64,000 nt of DNA from Streptomyces griseus subsp. griseus (GCF_000720255.1 NZ_JOJE01000003.1:186001-250000), one strand, 5' to 3'; counted from the first letter of the stretch, positions 43,859 to 53,323 are shown. Numbers and translations: made by a program. Notes: generated by a model from the letters alone, not told the origin.

Positions 43859-45220
43859 GTGGCAGACCGCACACCCCCACTCGGCGTCGAGGAGCTGCAC
43901 GCCCTCGTCGCGAGCGGTGAGATCGACACTGTCGTCCTGGCCTTCCCCGACATGCAAGGGCGTCTCCAGGGCAAGCGGTTCGCCGCCCGGTTCTTCCTCG
44001 ACGACGTCCTCCATCACGGCACCGAGGGCTGCAACTACCTCCTCGCCGTCGACACCGAGATGAACACCGTCGACGGATACGCCATGTCCTCCTGGGACCG
44101 AGGCTACGGCGACTTCGCCATGCGCCCCGACCTGTCCACCCTGCGCCGCGTGCCCTGGAACGCCGGTACGGCGATGCTGATCGCCGACCTCGCCTGGAAC
44201 GACGGCTCCCCGGTCGTCGCCGCGCCCCGCCAGATCCTCCGCCGCCAGCTGGAGCGCCTCGCCGAACACGGCTTCACCGCCCAGGTCGGCACCGAGCTGG
44301 AGTTCATCGTCTTCAAGGACACCTACGAGCAGGCCTGGGACGCGAATTACCGGGGGCTGACCCCGGCCAACCAGTACAACATCGACTACTCGGTCCTCGG
44401 CACCGGCCGCATCGAGCCCCTGCTGCGCCGCATCCGCAATGAGATGGCCGCCGCCGGCCTCACCGTCGAGTCCGCCAAGGGCGAATGCAACCCCGGCCAG
44501 CACGAGATCGCCTTCCGCTACGACGAGGCCCTCGTCACCTGCGACCAGCACGCCGTCTACAAGACCGGCGCCAAGGAGATCGCCGCCCAGGAGGGCGTCT
44601 CGCTGACCTTCATGGCCAAGTACAACGAGCGCGAGGGCAACTCCTGCCACATCCACCTCTCACTGGCGGACGCGGACGGCCGCAATGCCATGGCGGCGGC
44701 CGACGGCGGCATGTCGGACGTCATGCGGCACTTCCTCGCCGGACAGCTGGCCGCGCTCCGCGACTTCTCGCTCCTCTACGCGCCCAACATCAACAGCTAC
44801 AAGCGATTCCAGCCGGGCTCCTTCGCCCCCACCGCCGTCGCCTGGGGCCACGACAACCGCACCTGCGCCCTGCGCGTCGTCGGCCACGGCCGCTCCCTGC
44901 GCTTCGAGAACCGGCTGCCCGGCGGCGACGTCAACCCGCACCTCGCGGTCGCGGGACTGGTCGCGGCCGGCCTGTACGGCATCGAGCAGAAGCTGGAGCT
45001 GCCCGAGGCCTGTCCCGGCAACGCCTACACCGCCGAGTACGCGCACGTCCCCACCACCCTCCGGGAGGCCGCCGAGCTCTGGGAGAACAGCCCGATCGCC
45101 AAGGCGGCCTTCGGCGACGAGGTCGTCGCGCACTACCGCAACATGGCGCGCGTCGAGGTGGAGGCCTACGACGCCGCGGTGACCGACTGGGAGCTGCGCC
45201 GCTCCTTCGAACGCATGTGA
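43859..45220 (+). CDS. glnA4: glutamine synthetase-like gamma-glutamyl-amine ligase (GlnA4 type)
   Basis: 453 residues from GTG 43859 (AAGGAGG upstream). The GS catalytic domain has 'AQVGTELEFIVFKD', 'ESAKGECNPGQHEIAFRY', 'SLTFMAKYNEREGNSCHIHLSL', 'NSYKRFQPGSFAPTAVAWGHDNRTCALRV' and 'RFENRLPGGDVNPHLA'. The adenylylation Tyr loop of GlnA-I is absent. S. coelicolor GlnA4 has been reported to gamma-glutamylate ethanolamine, starting a catabolic route; the local genes (aldehyde dehydrogenase, SDR, PuuD-like hydrolase) fit such a pathway. It could instead prefer another amine. Confidence 0.9.
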   Translation: MADRTPPLGVEELHALVASGEIDTVVLAFPDMQGRLQGKRFAARFFLDDVLHHGTEGCNYLLAVDTEMNTVDGYAMSSWDRGYGDFAMRPDLSTLRRVPWNAGTAMLIADLAWNDGSPVVAAPRQILRRQLERLAEHGFTAQVGTELEFIVFKDTYEQAWDANYRGLTPANQYNIDYSVLGTGRIEPLLRRIRNEMAAAGLTVESAKGECNPGQHEIAFRYDEALVTCDQHAVYKTGAKEIAAQEGVSLTFMAKYNEREGNSCHIHLSLADADGRNAMAAADGGMSDVMRHFLAGQLAALRDFSLLYAPNINSYKRFQPGSFAPTAVAWGHDNRTCALRVVGHGRSLRFENRLPGGDVNPHLAVAGLVAAGLYGIEQKLELPEACPGNAYTAEYAHVPTTLREAAELWENSPIAKAAFGDEVVAHYRNMARVEVEAYDAAVTDWELRRSFERM

Positions 45221-45228
45221 GGCCCTCC

Positions 45229-46638
45229 TTGTCCCACGAGTTGTCCCATGAGCCCGAGCTGTCGGAGCTGTCCGAGCTGCGGGTAGTGAACCCGGCCACC
45301 GAAGAGGTCGTCGCCACCGTCCCGGCCGCCACCGCGGCCGACGTGGACGCCGCCGTCGTACGGGCCGCCGCCGCGCAGGCCCGGTGGGCCGCGCTCGCGC
45401 CCGGCGACCGCGCCCGGCTGCTGCGCCGGTTCGCCGCCGCCGTCGACGAACACCTCGAAGAACTCGCCCGACTGGAGGTCCGCGAGGCCGGACACACCAT
45501 CGGCAACGCCCGCTGGGAGGCGGGCAACGTCCGCGACCTGCTCGACTACGCCGCCGGGGGAGTGGAGCGGCTGACCGGCCGGCAGATCCCGGTCGCCGGC
45601 GGCCTCGACGTCACGATCCTCGAACCGCTCGGCGTCGTCGGCGTCATCGCGCCCTGGAACTTCCCCATGCCGATCGCGGCCTGGGGCACCGCCCCCGCCC
45701 TCGCCGCGGGCAACGCGGTTCTCCTGAAGCCCGCCGAGACCACGCCGCTGACCGCCCTGCGCCTCGCCGAACTCGCCCTGGAGGCCGGGTTCCCCGAGGG
45801 CCTGTTCCAGGTGCTGCCCGGCCACGGCCCGGTCGCGGGCGACGCGCTCGTCCGGCACCCCGGCGTGGCCAAGATCGTCTTCACCGGATCGACGACCGTC
45901 GGCAAACAGGTGCTGGCCAAGGGCTCCGCCCTCCTCAAGCGCGTCACCCTCGAACTCGGCGGCAAGAGCCCCAACATCGTCTTCGCCGACGCCGACCTGG
46001 AAGCCGCCGCGGCCGCCGCGCCGATGTCCTTCCTCGACAACTCCGGCCAGGACTGCTGCGCCCGCACCCGCATCCTCGTCCAGCGCACCGTCCACGACCG
46101 CTTCCTGGAACTCCTCGCCCCCGCGATCGAGTCCGTCGTCGTCGGCGACCCGGCGGACGAGAAGACGGACATGGGCCCGCTCATCTCCCGCGTCCAGCTG
46201 GAGCGGGTGCGGTCGTACGTCACGGACGACCTCGACGGCATCCGCGGCAAGGCCCCCGAAGGCCCCGGCTTCTGGTTCCCGCCCACCGTCCTCACCGGTG
46301 TCGACCCGCACGCGCGCGTGGCCGTCGAGGAGGTCTTCGGCCCCGTCGCCGTCGTCCTGCCCTTCGACGACGAGGCCGACGCCGTGGCCCTCGCCAACGC
46401 CACCGACTACGGCCTCTCCGGCTCCATCTGGACCCGGGACGTGGGCCGCGCCCTGCGCGTCTCACAGGCCGTCCGCGCGGGCAACCTGTCCGTCAACTCC
46501 CACTCCAGCGTCCGCTACTCGACACCCTTCGGCGGCTTCAAGCAGTCCGGCGTCGGCCGTGAACTCGGCCCGGACGCCCTGACCGCCTTCACCGAAACCA
46601 AGAACGTCTTCATCAGTACGGAGGGCCCCGCACAGTGA
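45229..46638 (+). CDS. aldehyde dehydrogenase
   Basis: 469 residues from TTG 45229 (GAGG about seven bases upstream); a second TTG at 45241 is possible. NAD-binding 'GVVGVIAPWNFPMPIAAW' and 'VLLKPAETTPLTALRLAEL', catalytic Glu in 'TLELGGKSPNIVF', and nucleophilic Cys in 'SGQDCCARTRILV'. C-terminal 'GNLSVNSHSSVRYSTPFGGFKQSGVGRELG' matches gamma-glutamyl-aminoaldehyde/betaine-type enzymes. It probably oxidises the aldehyde formed from the gamma-glutamylated amino alcohol. It starts eight bases after the ligase gene and overlaps the SDR gene by four bases. Confidence 0.93.
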   Translation: MSHELSHEPELSELSELRVVNPATEEVVATVPAATAADVDAAVVRAAAAQARWAALAPGDRARLLRRFAAAVDEHLEELARLEVREAGHTIGNARWEAGNVRDLLDYAAGGVERLTGRQIPVAGGLDVTILEPLGVVGVIAPWNFPMPIAAWGTAPALAAGNAVLLKPAETTPLTALRLAELALEAGFPEGLFQVLPGHGPVAGDALVRHPGVAKIVFTGSTTVGKQVLAKGSALLKRVTLELGGKSPNIVFADADLEAAAAAAPMSFLDNSGQDCCARTRILVQRTVHDRFLELLAPAIESVVVGDPADEKTDMGPLISRVQLERVRSYVTDDLDGIRGKAPEGPGFWFPPTVLTGVDPHARVAVEEVFGPVAVVLPFDDEADAVALANATDYGLSGSIWTRDVGRALRVSQAVRAGNLSVNSHSSVRYSTPFGGFKQSGVGRELGPDALTAFTETKNVFISTEGPAQ

Positions 46639-47435
46639 CCGCAGAGACTCCACAGGCCTCGGGCAGCGTCTGCCGCCGCCTCGTCGGCCGTACCGCCGTC
46701 ATCACCGGCGCCGGCAGCGGCATCGGCCTCGCCGCCGCGCGCCGGCTCGCCTCCGAGGGCGCGCACGTCGTCTGCGGCGACGTCGACGAGGCCCGCGGCA
46801 AGGCGGCCGCCGAGGAGGTCGGCGGAATCTTCGTGAAGGTCGACGTCACCGACCCCGAGCAGGTCGAGGCCCTCTTCAAGACGGCCTACGACACCTACGG
46901 CAGCGTCGACGTCGCCTTCAACAACGCCGGCATCTCCCCGCCCGACGACGACTCCATCCTGGAGACCGGCCTGGAGGCCTGGAAGCGCGTCCAGGAGGTC
47001 AACCTGACCTCCGTCTACCTCTGCTGCAAGGCCGCCATCCCCTACATGCGGCGCCAGGGCAGGGGCTCGATCATCAACACGGCGTCCTTCGTGGCGAGGA
47101 TGGGTGCCGCCACCTCCCAGATCTCCTACACGGCCTCCAAGGGCGGCGTCCTCGCGATGTCCCGCGAACTGGGCGTGCAGTTCGCGCGCGAGGGCATCCG
47201 CGTGAACGCGCTGTGCCCCGGGCCGGTCAACACCCCCCTGCTGCAGGAGCTGTTCGCGAAGGACCCGGAGCGCGCGGCGCGCCGCCTGGTGCACATCCCC
47301 GTCGGCCGTTTCGCCGAGGCCGAGGAGATCGCCGCCGCCGTGGCCTTCCTTGCCAGCGACGACTCCTCGTTCGTCAACGCGACCGACTTCCTGGTCGACG
47401 GCGGGATCTCGGGGGCGTACGTCACGCCGCTGTAG
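46635..47435 (+). CDS. short-chain dehydrogenase/reductase
   Basis: 266 residues from GTG 46635, overlapping the previous stop (GTGA). 'AVITGAGSGIGLAAARRLASEG' is the NAD-binding loop, 'FNNAG' the structural motif, and the catalytic Ser-Tyr-Lys lie in 'INTASFVARMG...ISYTASKGG'. An acidic residue after beta-2 ('CGDVDEARG') suggests NAD rather than NADP. It would oxidise the alcohol of the gamma-glutamylated substrate to the aldehyde. It ends four bases from the convergent racemase-like gene. Confidence 0.92.
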   Translation: MTAETPQASGSVCRRLVGRTAVITGAGSGIGLAAARRLASEGAHVVCGDVDEARGKAAAEEVGGIFVKVDVTDPEQVEALFKTAYDTYGSVDVAFNNAGISPPDDDSILETGLEAWKRVQEVNLTSVYLCCKAAIPYMRRQGRGSIINTASFVARMGAATSQISYTASKGGVLAMSRELGVQFAREGIRVNALCPGPVNTPLLQELFAKDPERAARRLVHIPVGRFAEAEEIAAAVAFLASDDSSFVNATDFLVDGGISGAYVTPL

Positions 47436-47439
47436 GCAC

Positions 47440-48642
47440 CTACAGGAAGGTGTGGCCCTCGCCGCGGTAGGTGGGCACGGTCGCCGTGACCGTGTCCCCC
47501 TCCACCAGGTGCAGCGTGTCGAACCGCTCGCACAGCTCACCGGCCTTGGCGTGCCGGAACCACACCTTGTCGCCGATCAGCAGATCGTCGGCGGGGGAGC
47601 CGAGCAACGGGGTCTGCACCTCGCCGGGCCCCTCCATGGAGTCGTAGCGCAGCCCCTCGGGCAGGTACGGCACGGGGAGCCGGTCGGGTCCCGGCGCACC
47701 GGAGGCGGGGTAGCCGCCGCCGAGCACCGTCACGACTCCGACACCCGGCCGCCGTACGACGGGCTGGGCGAAGAGCGCGGCCGGACGACCGCTGAACGAC
47801 GTGTAGTTGTCGAACAGCCGCGGCACGTACAGCCCCGAACCCGCCGCGATCTCGGTGACCGCGTCCTCCGCGGCGGTGGACTGCACGCTGCCGGTGCCGC
47901 CGCCGTTGACGAACTCGAGGTCGGGGACGACGGCCCGCACCGCGCGCACCACCGCGGCGCGCCGCTCCGCGAGTTCACGGCGCGCGGTGGCCTGCATCAG
48001 CCGGATCGCCCGCGAGCGCAGCGGCCGCCCGGCGACCGCGTCGCCGACACCGGCGATATGACCCTCGTACGCCATGATCCCGACGACCTTGAAACCGGGC
48101 CGCCGCGCCACCGCGCGCGCGAGGTCGGCGACCTGGGACGGCGAGCGCAGCGGGGAGCGCAGGGCGCCCACGCGCAGACGTCCGCCGAGCAGCTTGAGGG
48201 AGGTGTCCAACTCAAGGCACACCCGCACGACTTCACGTCCGCCGGCGCGCGAGGCGTCGATGAGGTCGAGCTGGGCCGGGCTGTCGATCATGACGGTGAC
48301 GGCGGAGGCGAGCTTGGGATCACCGGCCAGTTCGGCGAAGCCGGTGCGGTCGGCGGACGGGTACGCGAGGAGGACGTCCTCGAAACCCGAGCGCGCCAGC
48401 CACAGGGACTCGTCGAGGGTGAAGGACATCAGGCCGGCGAAACCGTCCTTCGCCAGGACCCGTTCCAGCAGGGCCCGGCAGCGTACGGACTTGCTGGCGA
48501 CACGGACCGGCTTCCCGCCGGACCTGCGGACCAGGTCGTCCGCATTGGCGTCGAAGGCGTCCAGATCCACGATCGCGAGGGGAGCGTCGAGGTGGGCGGT
48601 GGCCCGGTCGTAACGGGCTCTGTCGGCGGCACGGGCAGTCAT
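47440..48642 (-). CDS. alanine racemase-like PLP protein (DSD/D-threonine aldolase group)
   Basis: 400 residues from ATG 48642. The N-terminal barrel carries the PLP lysine in 'KPVRVASKSVRCRALLERVL', followed by 'GFAGLMSFTLDESLWLARSG' and 'GIMAYEGHIAGVGDA'. The C-terminal part ('TPLLGSPADDLLIGDKVWFRHAKAGELCERF') matches the D-Ser dehydratase-like domain with the zinc-binding His-Cys pair. Such enzymes act on D-amino acids or beta-hydroxy amino acids. Exact substrate unknown. Confidence 0.88.
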   Translation of the reverse strand: MTARAADRARYDRATAHLDAPLAIVDLDAFDANADDLVRRSGGKPVRVASKSVRCRALLERVLAKDGFAGLMSFTLDESLWLARSGFEDVLLAYPSADRTGFAELAGDPKLASAVTVMIDSPAQLDLIDASRAGGREVVRVCLELDTSLKLLGGRLRVGALRSPLRSPSQVADLARAVARRPGFKVVGIMAYEGHIAGVGDAVAGRPLRSRAIRLMQATARRELAERRAAVVRAVRAVVPDLEFVNGGGTGSVQSTAAEDAVTEIAAGSGLYVPRLFDNYTSFSGRPAALFAQPVVRRPGVGVVTVLGGGYPASGAPGPDRLPVPYLPEGLRYDSMEGPGEVQTPLLGSPADDLLIGDKVWFRHAKAGELCERFDTLHLVEGDTVTATVPTYRGEGHTFL

Positions 48643-48919
48643 GAACGCAGCCTGCCAGACTCGATTACCGCGGGGTAGGGGGACGTTCCGGGCAGATGCC
48701 CCCGGAGCCGTGGACTGGTTCCCGTTTGCGCAGGAACAACCCGTAGAGTGACGCGCACGCACGGAGGATCGACGCCGGTGGGACGCCCGCGCCGGGATGC
48801 GGGTCCGTCCGTGCGGGTATGCGTGCCCGGTACGGACTCCGTCCCGGGTCGCCCCGGGCACGACAGAGTCACGGCCCAGACAGTCCCAGACGGCCCGGGC
48901 ACGAGGAAACGGGGGGTGC
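48643..48919. other. divergent spacer with possible promoter
   Basis: TAGAGT at 48744-48749 is a possible -10 for the disordered-protein gene. No supported gene or strong repeat was found. Confidence 0.3.
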
Positions 48920-50917
48920 ATGAGCACGGAAGCGCGCCGCGCCTCTTTCCCCCCGCACCCCACGACCCCACCGCCCCCGCCGCAGCCTCCGGCGGGCCCG
49001 GCCACGCCGGCCGGGGAGCCGACGGGGGAGCGGCCGACGGACACTGCCGGGCCGGCCGCGGACGGTGAGTCGGGTGCGGTTGCCCGTGCGGGTACGAGCG
49101 CGGGTGCGGAATCGCGGGAGACGACCGAATGGCAGGGCTTCTTCGGCTCCCGTGTGTGGGCGGGGGACGGGCGCACCGGCGCACGGACTCCGGGGGCCGC
49201 TGACGACCGGAGCGGCTTCTTCGGTGCCCGGACGACGAGTGCGTTCGGCCCGTTGGGCGGCTCGCCCATGCCTCCGCCGCCTGCGTCAGCCCGTTTCCCG
49301 GACACAGCACCGACGGCCGGTCAGGTGGGGAACGAGGGGGCCGAGCGGGCTGAGGGGTCCGAGGATTCCGGAGGATCCGAGCAGCGGTCCGGGGTGTCCT
49401 CTTCGGGTTCCCCCGAGGGCACCGCCCCGCGTGGCGTACCGCCGAAGCCTAGCCACCGGCCCGGCAGTACCCCGACGCCCACCGACACCCCGCCGAAGAT
49501 CCCGGCCCCCGCCGCTCCGGACGCGAGGTCGGCCACCGGGTTCACCTCCGCACCGGCGACCCGCCCGGCTCCCGGCGCCGATCGTCGGCCGCCCACCCAA
49601 GCGGGGCCCGTCGCCGGCCCGCGCCCGCCCGCATCCGCGCCCGCGCCCGCGCCCGTTTCCAGTGCGCGCCCGCCTGCCTCCGCCTCCGGCACGCGTCCGC
49701 CCGCATCCGGCTCCGCCGCCAGCACGCGTCCGCCCGCATCCGCGCCCGCGCCCGCCGCCGGTGCGCGCCCCCCTGCCTCCGGCTCCGCCCCCGGTGCGCG
49801 CCCGCCGGTCTCCGCGCCCGCCGTCGGTGCGCGCCCGACCGCCTCCGCCCCCCTTTCCGGTGCGCGCCCGCCTGCCTCCGGTACCCGTCCGCCTGCCTCC
49901 GCTGCGCGTCCGCCCGCTTCCGCTGCGCGTCCGCCCGTCGGGTGCTCCGTGCCACGGGCGAGCAGTGCGCCGCAAGCCGCTCCGTACCGTTCCGGCTCCG
50001 TCGTGCCGCCGCGGCCCGATGGTTCGCCCCGCGCCGTAGCCGCCAAGGTCGTGCCTGATCCGGCGCTGTCGTGGAGTGCTGCCGTGGCGCCGGGTTCCGG
50101 GCGGCCCGTGGTGAGCCTCGGGGAACCCGAGCTGTACGACGACGGGCCCCGGGGGCTGCGGCTGTTGCTGCGGTCGCGGGCTGTTGCCGCGGGGGCGTGT
50201 CTCGTGCTCGGGCTGGGGCTGATCGGCGGTGCGGTGACGGGGAGTTGGCTCGTCGGGGGCTCCGGGGAGGGCACTGAGCGGAGCGCGTACGTCATGGCCG
50301 GCGGTCTCTGGCACAACGTGCCCGTGGACCAGCTGTTTCCGCCCACCGTGGCGGGCCGCGGGGCCGGTCCCGGCGGCGCCGACCGGACCTGGACGCGCAT
50401 CGCCGTCGCCCCCGACAGCGGCTGCACCGGCGCCTTCGACCCGCTGCTCAGCAAGGTCCTCGCCCCCGTCGGCTGCGAACGCCTCCTGCGCGCCACCTAC
50501 ACCGACGCCACCCAGAGCTACGTCACCACCGTCGGCCTCCTCTTCACCGACGCCGACGCGACCGCGATGCGCTCCCTCGCCACCAGGTTCGAGAAGGAGG
50601 GCCTCGCCCGCCGCACCGACCTCCTGCCCCGCCCGTACGCCGCCAAGGGCACCGTCGCCGCCGCCTTCGGCGACCGACAGCGCGCCTCCTGGACCCTCTC
50701 CGTCCTCACCGACGCCCCCGTCGTCGTCTACGCCGTCTCCGGCTGGGCCGACGGCCGCACCGTGGACGCCCCGCAGCCCGCCGAGGAGACCATGGAGCCG
50801 GGCGCCACCTCGGCCCCCGCCCAGGCCGGCCTGGGCAACGAGGCCCAGGGCCTGGCCGACCGTATCGAACGCGGCCTGCGAAAGGCGGCCACCTCCCCCA
50901 CGGAGCAGCCCTCATGA
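48920..50917 (+). CDS. disordered Pro/Ala-rich membrane protein paired with a mycosin-like protease
   Basis: 665 residues from ATG 48920 (GGGGGG upstream). Residues 1-410 are disordered and Pro/Ala/Ser-rich, with a run of ARPPASA-type repeats (roughly residues 235-340). One membrane helix follows ('AVAAGACLVLGLGLIGGAVTGSWLVGG', about residue 430). The C-terminal extracellular domain ('AGGLWHNVPVDQLFPPTVAG...PDSGCTGAFDPLLSKVLAPVGCERLLRATYTDATQSYVTTVGLLFTDADATAMRSLA') has a likely disulfide pair. I recognise no family. The stop overlaps the protease start (ATGA), so the two proteins probably act together. Confidence 0.85.
   Translation: MSTEARRASFPPHPTTPPPPPQPPAGPATPAGEPTGERPTDTAGPAADGESGAVARAGTSAGAESRETTEWQGFFGSRVWAGDGRTGARTPGAADDRSGFFGARTTSAFGPLGGSPMPPPPASARFPDTAPTAGQVGNEGAERAEGSEDSGGSEQRSGVSSSGSPEGTAPRGVPPKPSHRPGSTPTPTDTPPKIPAPAAPDARSATGFTSAPATRPAPGADRRPPTQAGPVAGPRPPASAPAPAPVSSARPPASASGTRPPASGSAASTRPPASAPAPAAGARPPASGSAPGARPPVSAPAVGARPTASAPLSGARPPASGTRPPASAARPPASAARPPVGCSVPRASSAPQAAPYRSGSVVPPRPDGSPRAVAAKVVPDPALSWSAAVAPGSGRPVVSLGEPELYDDGPRGLRLLLRSRAVAAGACLVLGLGLIGGAVTGSWLVGGSGEGTERSAYVMAGGLWHNVPVDQLFPPTVAGRGAGPGGADRTWTRIAVAPDSGCTGAFDPLLSKVLAPVGCERLLRATYTDATQSYVTTVGLLFTDADATAMRSLATRFEKEGLARRTDLLPRPYAAKGTVAAAFGDRQRASWTLSVLTDAPVVVYAVSGWADGRTVDAPQPAEETMEPGATSAPAQAGLGNEAQGLADRIERGLRKAATSPTEQPS
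49620..49945 (+). repeat. ARPPASA-type repeat coding region
   Basis: Bases coding for repeated Ala-Arg-Pro-Pro-Ala-Ser units, often written GCGCGCCCGCCTGCCTCC with variations. The regularity at DNA level suggests growth by slippage. Confidence 0.75.
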
Positions 50918-52200
50918 GCAGCAGCCGTACGGCCCCCAGGACCGGCCTCCCGCGCCGCAGCCGTACGATCCCCGCCGCCGGCGTCCGCAGAGGCAACCGC
51001 ACCGTCCGTCGGGCCGGGCTCCTCGGCTGTCTCCTCGCCGCAACCGTCGCTCTCGTCCCCGCCACCCCCGCCTACGCCGACGGCATACGCGCCCAGCAGT
51101 GGGCCCTGGAGGCCATGCACACCCAGGAGGCCTGGCAGACCACCAAGGGCCGGGGGATCACCGTCGCCGTCCTGGACACCGGCGTCGAGGCCGATCACCC
51201 TGACCTCGCCGGCAACGTCCTCACCGGCAAGGACATGATCGGCTTCGGTGCCGGGCCCGGCGACCGCGCCTGGGCCCGGCACGGCACCGCGATGGCCGGC
51301 ATCATCGCGGGCCACGGGCACGGCCCCGGCGACGCCGACGGCGTCATGGGCATCGCCCCCGAGGCGAAGATCCTCCCCGTTCGCGTGATCCTCGAGGACG
51401 GCGACTCCGCCCGCGCCGAGGCCCGCCGCACCCGTGGCAACGCCCTCGCCGAGGGCATCCGCTGGGCCGCCGACCAGGGCGCCGACGTCATCAACCTCTC
51501 CCTGGGCGACGACTCCGCCTCCGCGCACCCCGAAGCCGCCGAGGACGAGGCCGTCCAGTACGCCCTGAGGAAGGGCTCCGTCGTCGTCGCCTCGGCCGGC
51601 AACGGCGGCGAGAAGGGCGACCACATCTCCTACCCGGCCGCCTACCCGGGCGTCATCGCCGCGACCGCCGTCGACAAGTACGGCACCCGCGCCGCCTTCT
51701 CCACCCGCCGCTGGTACGCCACGGTCAGCGCCCCCGGCGTCAACGTCGTCATCGCCGACCCCGACCACAGGTACTACGAGGGATGGGGCACCTCCGCAGC
51801 CTCCGCCTTCGTCTCCGGCGCGGTCGCGCTCGTCAAGGCCGCCCATCCCGGGCTCACCCCCGCCCAGATCAAGAAGCTCCTGGAGGACACCGCCCGCAAC
51901 GCCCCCGTCGGCGGCCGGGACGACTCCCGCGGCTACGGCTTCGTCGACCCGGCCGCCGCCATCAACGCCGCCGCCCGCCTCAGACCGGAGGGCCTCCGGT
52001 CGAGGGCCTACGGCGACCGGTACTTCGGGTCCGGCCCCGACGCGGCGCAGGAGGACGACTCCACGTCGAGCTGGGCGGGCCCGCTCGCCGGCGCCGCCGG
52101 CGGAGTCCTCCTGGTGGCGGCGGTCGGCGTCTGGCGCGGCCGCCGCCGACCCGAGCTCAGCGACGCCTACGACTCCTACGACGACACGTACGACTCGTAG
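50914..52200 (+). CDS. mycosin-like membrane-anchored subtilase
   Basis: 428 residues from ATG 50914. Signal peptide ('VRRAGLLGCLLAATVALVPATPAYAD'), then a subtilisin S8 domain: Asp in 'VAVLDTGVEADHPDL', His in 'RHGTAMAGIIAG', Ser in 'GTSAASAFVSGAVALVKAAHP', oxyanion Asn in 'SAGNGG'. A C-terminal helix ('AGPLAGAAGGVLLVAAVGVW') and basic tail anchor it outside the membrane. This is the MycP architecture of type VII secretion, but no ESX genes (EccB/C/D/E, WXG100) are in the window. Its probable partner or substrate is the preceding disordered protein. Confidence 0.92.
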   Translation: MSSSRTAPRTGLPRRSRTIPAAGVRRGNRTVRRAGLLGCLLAATVALVPATPAYADGIRAQQWALEAMHTQEAWQTTKGRGITVAVLDTGVEADHPDLAGNVLTGKDMIGFGAGPGDRAWARHGTAMAGIIAGHGHGPGDADGVMGIAPEAKILPVRVILEDGDSARAEARRTRGNALAEGIRWAADQGADVINLSLGDDSASAHPEAAEDEAVQYALRKGSVVVASAGNGGEKGDHISYPAAYPGVIAATAVDKYGTRAAFSTRRWYATVSAPGVNVVIADPDHRYYEGWGTSAASAFVSGAVALVKAAHPGLTPAQIKKLLEDTARNAPVGGRDDSRGYGFVDPAAAINAAARLRPEGLRSRAYGDRYFGSGPDAAQEDDSTSSWAGPLAGAAGGVLLVAAVGVWRGRRRPELSDAYDSYDDTYDS

Positions 52201-52255
52201 CCGCCGCCCAGCCGGCCGCCCCTCCCGGAAAGGCCGGACGCGATCCCGGACGCGA

Positions 52256-53323
52256 TCAGCCGGATGCCGAAGCCGAAGCCGACGCCGAAGCCGACGCTGA
52301 AGCCGACGCCGAAGCCGAAGCCGAAGCCGACGCCGAAGCCGAAGCCGAAGCCGAAGCGGACGGCTTCGCCGTTCCGGACGCGCTCTCCCCGCCGAACACC
52401 GACACCGCCGCCTTCGCCGCCGCCTCGACCACCCCGATCCCCTTCTCCATCGTGGCGTTGCCGTGCGACAGCGTGGCCACCAGGTAGTCGTGGCCCGCGA
52501 CCGTCACACGCCCGATGCTGTTGATGTCCCACAGCCCGGTCGCGCTCCGCTGCAGCCAGCCGTTCTTCAGGGCCCACGCGAAGCCGTCCGCCGCGGCCGA
52601 GACACCCCAGTGCTGGTCGGCTGCTATCCGCCCCATCAGCCCCCGCAGATACGCCCGCGACGCCCCGCTCAGCTCGGAGTCGTCCCCGAACACCTGCTGG
52701 AGCAGGCGCAGCTGGTCGGCCGCCGTGGTCTGGGTCAGGCCCCACAGCATGCCGTCGCCGCCCTCGGTGTCCGTGAGCCCGAAGCGCTCGTTCGCCGCGT
52801 CGAGGCCGCCCGCCTCGCCGATGGCCCGCCACAGCGCGGACGCGGAGGCGTTGTCGCTGTTCTCGATCATCGAGGTGGCGTACGACTTCTCGGCCGCCGT
52901 CAGACGGCGGCCCCCGTCCTGCGCCTGGAGCAGCAGTGCGGCCAGGATGTCGACCTTGACGATGCTGGCCGTGTCGAAGGTGCCGGCGCCGTACGTGGCG
53001 CTCTCCCCGGAGTCCGGGTCGAGCACTGCCACGGCCACCTCCGCCCCGCCGTCGACGGGTACGGCCTTCATGGCCTGCGCCAGCACGGCGTCGGGGTCCA
53101 CCACCGGATCCGCCACGGGTTCCACCGATGCCTCCCGGTCGGTCGGGCTCGCGGGGGAGGCCGCGGGCGCGGCGCGCGAGCCGGAGTGCGCCTGGGCCTT
53201 CACATACACGCTTCCCGCGGCCGTCGCTCCGACGACAGCCACGCAGGCGAGGACCGTGGCGAGCAGGGGGCGGCGCCGGGAAGAACGCACGCGGCGGCCC
53301 CGCGGGACTCTGGAGGACTCCAT
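52256..53323 (-). CDS. beta-lactamase-fold serine hydrolase with Ser-Ala tail
   Basis: 355 residues from ATG 53323. An N-terminal membrane helix or uncleaved signal ('[22 protein letters not shown]') is followed by a class A-like hydrolase fold with SxxK in '[16 protein letters not shown]', '[14 protein letters not shown]' (SDN motif) and 'WALKNGW' near the KTG position. The last 35 or so residues are alternating Ser-Ala. It may be a D,D-peptidase-like or inactive homologue rather than a resistance enzyme. It is convergent with the subtilase gene. Confidence 0.87.
   Translation of the reverse strand: MESSRVPRGRRVRSSRRRPLLATVLACVAVVGATAAGSVYVKAQAHSGSRAAPAASPASPTDREASVEPVADPVVDPDAVLAQAMKAVPVDGGAEVAVAVLDPDSGESATYGAGTFDTASIVKVDILAALLLQAQDGGRRLTAAEKSYATSMIENSDNASASALWRAIGEAGGLDAANERFGLTDTEGGDGMLWGLTQTTAADQLRLLQQVFGDDSELSGASRAYLRGLMGRIAADQHWGVSAAADGFAWALKNGWLQRSATGLWDINSIGRVTVAGHDYLVATLSHGNATMEKGIGVVEAAAKAAVSVFGGESASGTAKPSASASASASASASASASASASASASASASASASG
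52262..52365 (-). repeat. hexanucleotide repeat coding for a Ser-Ala tail
   Basis: About 17 copies of a six-base unit, read on the plus strand as CCGAAG or CCGACG and on the minus strand as Ser-Ala codons. The unit preserves the frame, so gain or loss of copies would not break the protein. Confidence 0.85.

Noticed and set aside
52264..52524. Plus-strand Pro-Lys repeat protein
   Set aside because: Antisense reading of the Ser-Ala tail of the serine hydrolase; the hydrolase has signal anchor and active-site motifs.
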